A stretch of DNA of 8,185 bases from Opitutus sp. GAS368. Its GTDB lineage: Bacteria; Verrucomicrobiota; Verrucomicrobiia; Opitutales; Opitutaceae. The stretch is taken from contig CAMATV010000132.1 in assembly GCA_945861235.1 (NCBI GenBank), positions 1 to 8,185 on the forward strand, written 5' to 3'. Position 1 is the stretch's first letter. Every line of letters begins with the position of its first letter. A model generated the notes under the pieces. That model did no database searches and had not been told where the DNA came from. It was given only the letters and a program-made list of their open reading frames with translations. The position numbers and the translations under genes were made by a program. Below, piece after piece: positions 1 to 5,411 of the stretch.

Positions 1-863
1 GGGATGCCGCTCCAGTGTTCGAGGGATTTGGCGCCTTGGTGGACGAGCATGGCGAGGCCGTTGGCGTGCGGGAGGCCGCGGTCGGCGGCGGCGCGGAGGA
101 GCGCGGTTTGCGGTGGATTGTAGATCATGTCGAAGACGGCGACCGGGCGCGGAAGGGTGGCAAGGTCGATGGGTACCGGGTCTTCCGGGCGGAGGCCGGC
201 GCTCGTCGCGTTGATGACGATGGCGCCTGCGGGTAAATCGGTCGGCGGCGTTGCGGGGGAGAAACCGTGAAACGGGACGTCGGAAGCGATCGGGCCGATG
301 ATCGCGAGGAGTGTCTCGAGGGTTTCGCGGGTGCGGTTCGCAACCCAGAGTGAGGCGCAACGGCGCTGGAGGCATTCGACGGCGGCACCGCGGGCGGCAC
401 CGCCGGCACCGAGGAGCACAATGGGGGCGCCGGTGAGGTCGAGGCCGAGGGTTTCCCTGACGGCGGCGGCGAGGCCGTAGCCGTCGGTGTTGAAGCCGTG
501 CCAGCCGCGCTCGGTCCAGCGAAGGGTGTTGACGGCACCAACAGGGCGGGCGGCGGGGTCGATTTCGGCGACGCGGTCGAAGGCGATGATCTTGTGTGGG
601 ACGGTGAGATTCACGCCGCGAAATTTCTTCGCGTGGAGCAAGTCGAGCGCGCGCGGCAGATCGTCCGGGTGGATTTCGAAGCGGACGTAATGCCAGTCGG
701 CGAAGCGGGCGTCGGCCTGGGCGAGTTCGGCCAGCGCGGCATTGTGCATGCGCGGGCTGAGGGAGTGCTTGATCGGATGGCCGAGTACGGCGAGCGCTGT
801 GCCGGGCCGCGACCAAGCGGCCAAGTCGGCGAGGGTGAGGACGGGGGCGTCTGCGATGTTCAA
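1..863 (-). CDS. aroE: Shikimate dehydrogenase (3' end beyond the left window edge)
   Basis: This cytoplasmic enzyme reduces 3-dehydroshikimate to shikimate with NADPH in the chorismate (aromatic amino acid) pathway. Reading the minus strand from TTG at 863 gives 287 codons with no stop. Visible are the substrate-binding SLSP at residues 34-37, NLTVPHK with catalytic Lys91, Asn112 in GAVNT, NTDG with catalytic Asp127, the NADP-binding glycine loop GAGGAARG (152-159), NRT (176-178), and the C-terminal block NGLAMLVHQGAKSLEHW. Only about the last 10-25 residues should be missing. No in-frame ATG or GTG lies between the upstream stop (936-938) and the conserved core, so TTG 863 is the best start; no clear Shine-Dalgarno precedes it. 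It is the last seen gene of a minus-strand run after yggS and the SirB1-like gene. The identification is firm; the start is moderately sure. Confidence 0.95.
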   Translation of the reverse strand, partial: MNIADAPVLTLADLAAWSRPGTALAVLGHPIKHSLSPRMHNAALAELAQADARFADWHYVRFEIHPDDLPRALDLLHAKKFRGVNLTVPHKIIAFDRVAEIDPAARPVGAVNTLRWTERGWHGFNTDGYGLAAAVRETLGLDLTGAPIVLLGAGGAARGAAVECLQRRCASLWVANRTRETLETLLAIIGPIASDVPFHGFSPATPPTDLPAGAIVINATSAGLRPEDPVPIDLATLPRPVAVFDMIYNPPQTALLRAAADRGLPHANGLAMLVHQGAKSLEHWSGI

Positions 864-903
864 GGGTGAATGTTCGATGGAAGCAGGGGCACGGGGTGCG
901 CGC

Positions 904-930
904 GAAATCGAAAATTGAAAATTAACAATC
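904..930. repeat. AT-rich heptad repeat between the SirB1-like gene and aroE
   Basis: A short AT-rich island sits in otherwise GC-rich DNA in the 81-base gap. It contains GAAAATT twice in tandem (910-916, 917-923), flanked by degenerate units (GAAATC at 904-909, AACAATC at 924-930). It lies 40-75 bases upstream of the aroE start on the minus strand, so it could be an UP-like or promoter-associated element. No convincing -10/-35 pair was found in it. It may also be a simple spacer repeat. Confidence 0.35.
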
Positions 931-944
931 GAGGCTCAGAAAAC

Positions 945-1811
945 TCACGCGGAATTCCGTTCGTAGGTCGCCTCGAATTCGCGGACGAAATCAGCGAAGA
1001 GGAGGGCGCGCGCGGTTTCGCCGGCAGCGGTATAGTGATTTACGAGGTTGCGGCAGCACCGGCAAAGGACTTCGCGGACGGGGGTGGGCGCGAGGTCGGT
1101 GATTTGGGGGACGACGTGATGGGCCCGCAGGAGAGTGAAAATTTCATCGGGGTCGCGGAAGACGCCGCGGTCGAAAGGATCGATGAAGAAAGGAAGTTTG
1201 TCGGTGTAACAGGCGACGACGAAGTGGCCGGGCAGACCGACGGCTTCGAGCTCCAGGCCGAGGCGTTGGGCGACGAGGAGGTAGACGATGCTCAACGAAA
1301 GGGGGATGCCCGTGCGGCGTTCGAGGACTTGGTCGAGGAAGCTGTTGCGCGGGTCGGTGTAGTGCTCGAGGTTGCCGTGAAAGCCCCACTCGTGGAACAT
1401 GACCCGGTTGACGATGCGACATTTCTCGCGGGTGGAAGAGGGTTCGACGATCAGTTCGCGGCAGCGGGCGGCGATGGCGTCGAGTTGGGCGCAGCAGCGA
1501 CCGACTTCGAGGTGAGGGTTGGCGGTGCGGGCGAGAAAGAGGGCGCCGGATTCCAGTTCGTAGTTGAGCGAGCGGATGAAGTCGCGGAATTCGCGGACGG
1601 GATCGGTGAGTTTTAGCTCGTGGAGGAACCGGGAGGCGTGGCCCGCGAGGAGTCGATCCGGCCCGCGGGCGACCGACAGCAGGAAGGGGGCAGCGGCGGG
1701 GCCGACCTGCGTGAAGTGAGCCAAGAGGGCGCGCTGCACGGCGGGACTGGGATCGTCGAGCAGACTGAGGAACGCGTGTTGTTGGGTTGCGCTGAGCGTT
1801 GGCGTGTCCAC
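945..1811 (-). CDS. SirB1-family transglutaminase-like protein with HEAT-like N-terminus
   Basis: A 288-residue protein starting at GTG 1811; no ATG occurs in frame before the upstream stop. Residues 10-70 look like a HEAT-type helical repeat (LLDDPSPAVQRALL and following). Residues 72-220 match the SirB1/YchA transglutaminase-like core (PF13369 type): an NSFLDQVLERRTGIPLSLS block at 156-174, GLPGHFVV with His196, and FIDPF with Asp211. The place where a true transglutaminase has its nucleophilic Cys carries Ser (LSLS), as is common in this family, so protease or transglutaminase activity is doubtful. The remainder is helical. The molecular function of SirB1 proteins is not established; no reaction is assigned. 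It lies 69 bases after yggS and 81 before aroE on the same strand, suggesting co-transcription. No signal peptide or membrane segment is seen, so it is probably cytoplasmic. Confidence 0.85.
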   Translation of the reverse strand: MDTPTLSATQQHAFLSLLDDPSPAVQRALLAHFTQVGPAAAPFLLSVARGPDRLLAGHASRFLHELKLTDPVREFRDFIRSLNYELESGALFLARTANPHLEVGRCCAQLDAIAARCRELIVEPSSTREKCRIVNRVMFHEWGFHGNLEHYTDPRNSFLDQVLERRTGIPLSLSIVYLLVAQRLGLELEAVGLPGHFVVACYTDKLPFFIDPFDRGVFRDPDEIFTLLRAHHVVPQITDLAPTPVREVLCRCCRNLVNHYTAAGETARALLFADFVREFEATYERNSA

Positions 1812-1880
1812 GCGGCGATGCGAAAAAAGATTGGGGCGCGGCGCAACCGTGAAAGTTTCGGCGACGCGAATATCTGCCGT

Positions 1881-2594
1881 TCAACGCGCGCCGTAGAGCG
1901 CGGTGCCGACGCGGACCAGGGTGCTGCCGGCGGCGACCGCGAGCGCAAGGTCCCCGGTCATGCCCATCGAGAGCTCGCGCAGCGGAGTGCCGCAGCGCGC
2001 GGCGAGGTCGTCGCGGAGGTGGCGAAGATTGGCGAACGTGCGCTGGGCATGCGCGGCGGTCTGCTCGGGAGTGGTGCCGAGCGGAGCGATGGTCATGAAA
2101 CCGTCGACACGGAGATTTTTTTTGGCGAGCGCCGCTGCGACGAGCCGCGGGGCCTCGGCCAGATCGGCGCCGAATTTGGCGGGGTCGTCGCCGGCGTTGA
2201 TTTGGAGGAGAACGGGCAGGATTTTTCCGAGTTCGGCGGCGGCGCGATCCAGGTGGTTGAGGAGCTTTTCGCTATCGACGCTCTGGATGCGGTCGAAGTG
2301 CTGGGCGGCGAGTCGTGCCTTGTTAGATTGGAGGTGGCCGATGAGTTCCCAGTGGAGCGCGGCGGAGGTCGGTGCGGTCTGAGGGCGTTTATCCTGCGCT
2401 TCTTGGACCCGGTTTTCACCGACGCCACGCAGGCCGTAGCGGGCGGCGTAGTCGGCGGCGAGGGCCGGGTGGGTCTTGGTGACCGCAAGAAGTTCGACCT
2501 CGCGCGAATCGCGCCCGGCGGTGGCGCAGGCGGCGGAGATCTGGCTGCGGATGGCATCGGCCCGGTCGGCAAATTCTTCGTAACTGATCAGCAT
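1881..2594 (-). CDS. yggS: YggS/PLPBP family pyridoxal-phosphate homeostasis protein
   Basis: A 237-residue single-domain PLP-binding protein of the alanine racemase N-terminal fold. The family binds PLP through a Schiff base, has no known catalytic activity, and buffers cellular vitamin B6, affecting amino- and keto-acid metabolism. Sequence signs are LLAVTKTHP with PLP lysine Lys40, GENRVQE (59-65), WELIGHLQSNK (82-92), the SVDSEKLL block, GFMTIAPLG, and the C-terminal phosphate-binding stretch LSMGMTGD (208-215) followed by GSTLVRVGTALYG. Length matches the family (about 220-240). The start is ATG 2594, which gives the usual short N-terminus. It is first in the minus-strand run toward aroE and is divergent from the LysR gene across a 110-base gap, which makes control by that regulator possible but unproven. 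Confidence 0.95.
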   Translation of the reverse strand: MLISYEEFADRADAIRSQISAACATAGRDSREVELLAVTKTHPALAADYAARYGLRGVGENRVQEAQDKRPQTAPTSAALHWELIGHLQSNKARLAAQHFDRIQSVDSEKLLNHLDRAAAELGKILPVLLQINAGDDPAKFGADLAEAPRLVAAALAKKNLRVDGFMTIAPLGTTPEQTAAHAQRTFANLRHLRDDLAARCGTPLRELSMGMTGDLALAVAAGSTLVRVGTALYGAR

Positions 2595-2641
2595 GGGTGG
2601 CGGTGGGAGAGCGAGGAGGGAGGCGGTTTAAGTGTAGAGAA

Positions 2642-2651
2642 TCTAATTAGA
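2642..2651. promoter_or_regulatory. Perfect 10-bp palindrome in the yggS/lysR divergent gap
   Basis: TCTAATTAGA is a perfect palindrome in an AT-rich patch between the two divergent starts (48 bases from yggS, 54 from lysR). LysR-type regulators commonly bind short dyads in the gap next to their own gene, so this is a candidate operator for the adjacent regulator. GTA (2634-2636) and TAC (2656-2658) flank it at nearly equal distance. The binding role is inferred from position and symmetry only. Confidence 0.45.
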
Positions 2652-2653
2652 GG

Positions 2654-2681
2654 TTTACGAAACGTCAGGTTCGGCTACTCT
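2654..2681 (+). promoter_or_regulatory. Candidate sigma70-type promoter for the LysR gene
   Basis: TTTACG (2654-2659) and TACTCT (2676-2681), separated by 16 bases, resemble -35 and -10 boxes. The match is partial. The -35 lies just beyond the 10-bp palindrome, so a protein bound there could contact or block polymerase. The LysR start follows 23 bases after the -10. Confidence 0.35.
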
Positions 2682-2696
2682 GTCGGCAACAACCTG
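2666..2696. promoter_or_regulatory. Inverted repeat CAGGTT-N19-AACCTG over the lysR promoter
   Basis: CAGGTT (2666-2671) and AACCTG (2691-2696) are perfect inverted 6-mers whose centre falls on the candidate -10 box. TCGGC is also directly repeated 12 bases apart inside it (2671-2675, 2683-2687). This could be an autorepression site or a weak hairpin in the leader. Six-base arms over a 19-base spacer can arise by chance. Confidence 0.3.
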
Positions 2697-2704
2697 CGCT
2701 AATC

Positions 2705-3604
2705 ATGCAAATTGAAAACTTCAAAATCTTCGCGGACCTGGTTGAGACGAAGAGTTTTTCGAAATCGGCGAAGCTCAACGGCATTACGCAGTCGGCGGTG
2801 AGCCAGCAGGCGCGGGCGATGGAGCGGCATTTCAAATCGCTGCTGATCGACCGGAGTCAGAAGCAGTTTCAGCTCACGCGTGAGGGTCAGCGGGTTTACG
2901 ATGCGGCGAAGGAGATGCTGCACACCTTTGAGAAGCTGCTCTCGGAGCTGCAGGAGATGAAAAAAGTGATTAGCGGTACGATCCGTCTGTCCACTATTTA
3001 CTCGATTGGGCTGCACGAGCTGCCGCCGTTTATTAAGAAATTTCTCCACGATTTTCCCGCGGTCAATGTGCGGGTGGAATACCGGCGCTCCAACCTCGTG
3101 TATGAGGATATTTTGCACAACGCGGTGGATTTTGGGCTCGTGGCGTTTCCGGTGAAGCAACGGCAGATCGAGATATTGCCGTTTCGCGAGGACCACTTGG
3201 TCGTGATCGCCCACCCGAATCACCCGATTGCGAAGCGCACCGAGGTCGAGGTGAAGGATCTCGCGGGTCAGAAGTTCATCGGCTTTGACCCGGACATCCC
3301 GACCCGCAAGGCGGTCGATCAGATTTTTCGCGAGCACAAGCTGGAGATCGAGCCGGTGATGGAGTTCGACAATATCGAGACGGTGAAACGGGCGGTCGAG
3401 ATCGACCATGGGATCGCCATCGTGCCGCAGGCGACTGTCGTGCAAGAGGCGAAACAGGGGACGCTCGCGATGTTGCCGTTCAAGGGCCGGGGATTTACGC
3501 GCCCGCTCGCGATTCTCCATCGCAAGGGTCGGGTGCTGACGCCGGCGATGAAGAAGTTTATCGAGACCCTAGGCTTGGATTTGCCGGAGGTCAGGGGAAC
3601 GTGA
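2705..3604 (+). CDS. LysR-type transcriptional regulator
   Basis: A 299-residue cytoplasmic DNA-binding regulator of the usual LysR length. The winged helix-turn-helix is residues 1-60, with the HTH at about 17-37 (SFSKSAKLNGITQSAVSQQ). A linker helix (63-90, AKEMLHTFEKLLSELQEMKK) follows. A periplasmic-binding-protein-like effector domain runs from GTIRLSTIYSIG (about 91) to near residue 290, including HLVVIAHPNHPIA and the HGIAIVPQ stretch. The ATG at 2705 gives the standard family N-terminus; there is no Shine-Dalgarno. It is divergent from yggS. The effector molecule cannot be read from sequence; the family includes CbbR, CysB and many metabolic regulators. No catabolic target gene is adjacent, so autoregulation plus control of the yggS operon or distant genes is possible. 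Confidence 0.93.
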   Translation: MQIENFKIFADLVETKSFSKSAKLNGITQSAVSQQARAMERHFKSLLIDRSQKQFQLTREGQRVYDAAKEMLHTFEKLLSELQEMKKVISGTIRLSTIYSIGLHELPPFIKKFLHDFPAVNVRVEYRRSNLVYEDILHNAVDFGLVAFPVKQRQIEILPFREDHLVVIAHPNHPIAKRTEVEVKDLAGQKFIGFDPDIPTRKAVDQIFREHKLEIEPVMEFDNIETVKRAVEIDHGIAIVPQATVVQEAKQGTLAMLPFKGRGFTRPLAILHRKGRVLTPAMKKFIETLGLDLPEVRGT

Positions 3605-3651
3605 GTTGATGCGAAGGGCGCGGCAGCCCCGCCGAAAGATGGGAAGAATAT

Positions 3652-3679
3652 TTGCGGCGACTGCTCTGATTGCTACGCT
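3652..3679 (+). promoter_or_regulatory. Candidate extended -10 promoter for the thioredoxin lipoprotein
   Basis: TTGCGG (3652-3657), a 16-base spacer and TACGCT (3674-3679) with a TG-n extension (3671-3673) form a plausible promoter. The ATG at 3692 is only 12 bases past the -10 box, so the mRNA would have a leader of a few bases at most. This fits the absence of a Shine-Dalgarno. The pattern GCTAC-x-CT also occurs in the candidate lysR promoter. Confidence 0.4.
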
Positions 3680-3691
3680 CACACTGTTTTT

Positions 3692-4252
3692 ATGAAAATC
3701 CCCGACTCCCTTCCGTGTTCACTGTGCTTCGCCGCCGTCTTGGCTTTGGCCTTCGCGGGGTGCTCAAAACAGGCGGAGGCGCCAAAAATCACGATGGCGG
3801 CTCCGTCGGCGAATGCGGCGGTGGCCGGGTTGCCGATCGTGGCACCGGCGCCCGCTTGGGCGCTCAAGGATCTGCAGGGCGCCGTGGTGACCTCGGAGCA
3901 GTTTAAGGGCAAAGTTGTCGTGATTGATTTTTGGGCCACGTGGTGCCCGCCGTGCCGCGCGGAGATTCCCGGCTACGTCGACCTAGTGAAGAAACATGGC
4001 AAGGACGGGCTCGTGATTGTCGGTGTTTCGATGGACGAGGCGGGGCCGGGCGTGGTGAAGACGTTTTCGGATAAGTTTGGCGTGAACTACCCGATGGTGA
4101 TGGGGGATGAAAAGATGCTGGCGGCGTTTGGCGGCATCGAGGCGCTGCCGACGACGTTTCTCATCGATCGGAATGGGCAGATTCGGGATCGCAAGGTGGG
4201 TGCCGAGCCGACCGAAGAGTATGCGAAGAAGATCATGGCGCTGTTGAACTGA
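3692..4252 (+). CDS. TlpA/ResA-like thioredoxin-fold lipoprotein
   Basis: A 186-residue membrane-anchored thiol-disulfide oxidoreductase. A lipoprotein signal ends in FAGC with lipid-modified Cys24 (Phe at -3 is less usual). A low-complexity Ala/Pro linker spans 26-55. The thioredoxin fold has the redox site WCPPC (Cys85, Cys88) after VVVIDFWAT, GVSMDE, and a cis-proline loop at Pro153 (LPTTFLID). Such proteins reduce or exchange disulfides in the periplasm, for example in cytochrome c maturation or protein quality control; the partner cannot be told. Positioned 87 bases after lysR and followed by a terminator-like stem, it is probably its own transcription unit. ATG 3692 is chosen because it gives the complete signal peptide; another ATG-bearing frame here is unrelated. 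Confidence 0.92.
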   Translation: MKIPDSLPCSLCFAAVLALAFAGCSKQAEAPKITMAAPSANAAVAGLPIVAPAPAWALKDLQGAVVTSEQFKGKVVVIDFWATWCPPCRAEIPGYVDLVKKHGKDGLVIVGVSMDEAGPGVVKTFSDKFGVNYPMVMGDEKMLAAFGGIEALPTTFLIDRNGQIRDRKVGAEPTEEYAKKIMALLN

Positions 4253-4256
4253 GCAG

Positions 4257-4285
4257 CAGACCTGCCATGCGCAGTGGTCTGTTTT
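4257..4285 (+). terminator. Probable rho-independent terminator after the thioredoxin lipoprotein
   Basis: CAGACC (4257-4262) pairs with GGTCTG (4276-4281), extended by TGC (4263-4265) with GCA (4271-4273) across a small bulge, followed by TTTT (4282-4285). It starts 5 bases after the stop codon. The U run is short, so efficiency may be moderate. Confidence 0.5.
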
Positions 4286-4341
4286 GACGAAAAACAGCAA
4301 CGGGGTCCGCGGGTTCATTCCCGACAGAACGTGGTGATTTG

Positions 4342-4456
4342 CGCCCGTTCCTCGGCGAGGAGGCGATTGCTCCGGCCGCGGGGCGTCCTGCGAAGCCCTG
4401 CGCTGCCGGGGCAACCCGCCTGATTTTAGCCCCCGGGAATACACGGTTGCCGGCAG
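4342..4456 (+). ncRNA. Candidate structured mRNA leader: three stem-loops before the pseudouridine synthase
   Basis: Three helices can be drawn by eye. P1: CGCC (4342-4345) with GGCG (4362-4365) and TCCTC (4349-4353) with GAGGA (4357-4361), a 3-base bulge between. P2: CGCGGGGC (4377-4384) with GCCCTGCG (4395-4402), 8 pairs including one G-U, 10-base loop. P3: CTGCCG plus GCAACC (4403-4408, 4411-4416) with GGTTGC plus CGGCAG (4445-4456), 12 pairs around a 2-base bulge. P3 abuts P2 and its 3' strand takes the first two bases of the Shine-Dalgarno (4455-4460). The 5' strand of P3 can instead pair with GCCCCCGG at 4429-4436. No known riboswitch class was recognised. GC-rich DNA folds readily, so this is a candidate only. 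Confidence 0.35.
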
Positions 4457-4460
4457 GAGG
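4455..4460 (+). promoter_or_regulatory. Strong Shine-Dalgarno with a hairpin before the ATG
   Basis: AGGAGG (4455-4460) is the only strong ribosome binding site seen in the window, but the ATG of the pseudouridine synthase is 23 bases further on (4484). TGGG (4461-4464) and CCCA (4469-4472) form a tiny hairpin with loop CACA between them; folded, it leaves about 11 bases between the site and the ATG. A GTG at 4460 overlaps the site itself and is an unlikely start. Confidence 0.4.
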
Positions 4461-4483
4461 TGGGCACACCCATCTTCGCGCCC

Positions 4484-5278
4484 ATGCCGCTTCCGCCCGT
4501 CATCTTCGAGGACGCCTCGCTCATCGCGTTCGACAAACCGAGCGGGATGCTCGTCGCGCCCGACCGCTGGGACAAACAACGCGAAAACCTCATGGGTCTC
4601 GTCCATGACAAAATGGGGCACGGCGTGGCCAATGTGCACCGGCTCGACGCCGATACCAGCGGCCTCCTGCTCTGCGCAAAGAACAAAATCGCGCTCGATT
4701 TTCTCAGCGGCCAATTTCAGTCGAAGACGGTGGGGAAAAAATACCACGCGTTGGTGGTCGTGCTGGCGGCCGAGCACGCGATGAAAGTGGCTGTGCCCAT
4801 CCGCGATGCGGCGGGCGCCTTGCCGGATGCCTTCACGGTCGACCTCTCGCTGGGTGAGGACGAGCGCCAGAAGGGGCGCATGCGTGTCTTCAAGGGCCGC
4901 GGCGGCAAGGACTGTTTGAGCGAATTTCGTGCGCTGGAGAAGTTTGGTCGCTTCGCGTTTGTGGAATGCCGTCCGCTCACCGGCCGCACGCACCAACTCC
5001 GCGTGCACCTTGCGGCCGCCGGGGCCCCGATTCTTAACGATCCGTTCTACGGCGATCCGGCCATCAAGCTGCTGCTGTCGGAGCTGAAGCGCCGTTACAA
5101 AGGTCGCGACGAGGAGAAGCCGCTCATCGATCGACTCGCGCTCCACGCGAGCGAACTCACGCTCAAACATCCGGAGACGAAGGAGCCGTTTACCATCACC
5201 GCGCCCGTGCCGCACGAGTTCGAGGTCGCGCTGAAGTATCTGCGGAAATTTGCGATCGGGGCCCGCGCGTTGCGGTAA
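4484..5278 (+). CDS. RluA-family pseudouridine synthase
   Basis: A 264-residue RNA-modifying enzyme converting uridine to pseudouridine in rRNA or tRNA; the target base cannot be assigned. Family motifs: IAFDKPSGMLV (14-24), HRLDADTSGLLLCAK with catalytic Asp55, KKYHALV, GRTHQLRVHLAAAG with Arg168 and Arg173, ILNDPFYGDP, and the RLALHASEL block near the C-terminus. There is no N-terminal S4 domain, so it is closer to the short RluA/RluC-core type. A GTG at 4460 would add eight residues unlike the family, so ATG 4484 is preferred, though the strong Shine-Dalgarno lies oddly far upstream. It is preceded by a candidate structured leader and followed by a weak terminator. Confidence 0.92.
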   Translation: MPLPPVIFEDASLIAFDKPSGMLVAPDRWDKQRENLMGLVHDKMGHGVANVHRLDADTSGLLLCAKNKIALDFLSGQFQSKTVGKKYHALVVVLAAEHAMKVAVPIRDAAGALPDAFTVDLSLGEDERQKGRMRVFKGRGGKDCLSEFRALEKFGRFAFVECRPLTGRTHQLRVHLAAAGAPILNDPFYGDPAIKLLLSELKRRYKGRDEEKPLIDRLALHASELTLKHPETKEPFTITAPVPHEFEVALKYLRKFAIGARALR

Positions 5279-5313
5279 CCTCGCGCGCGAGCCGTGCCGC
5301 GGGCTGGTCCCAA

Positions 5314-5340
5314 GCTGAGCCCGGTGGGCGATGAGCCTTT
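5314..5340 (+). terminator. Weak terminator-like stem after the pseudouridine synthase
   Basis: GCCC (5319-5322) pairs with GGGC (5326-5329) over loop GGT; GCT (5314-5316) and AGC (5334-5336) can extend it across an internal loop, and CTTTT follows shortly after. The stem is short. It lies in the 133-base gap before the TIM-barrel gene, where nothing else was seen. Confidence 0.25.
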
Positions 5341-5411
5341 TCGATTCTGTCAGGTGGCCCGCCATCGGCCTTGCCGCGCGCAGTCCTGCCCGCCAGAAAC
5401 GGTCCTCTCCT

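Noticed and set aside
870..2702. Two long plus-strand open frames (870-1616 and 1620-2702).
   Set aside because: They lie opposite the SirB1-like gene and yggS, whose proteins match known families. Their translations are low-complexity Gly/Val/Glu-rich with no motif, as expected for antisense frames in GC-rich DNA.
4251..4266. Resemblance to the cobalamin riboswitch B12 box (CAGCAGACCTGCC).
   Set aside because: About 12 of 16 positions fit, but the rest of the riboswitch would have to lie upstream inside the thioredoxin coding sequence, and no core elements are there. The bases are explained by the terminator stem.
4284..4289. TTGACG as a -35 box for the pseudouridine synthase gene.
   Set aside because: No acceptable -10 box occurs 16-18 bases downstream; that stretch is GC-only.
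4305..4325. A tRNA T-arm-like stretch (GCGGGTTCATTCCCG).
   Set aside because: The loop is one base short, and no D-arm, anticodon arm or acceptor stem is found around it on either strand.
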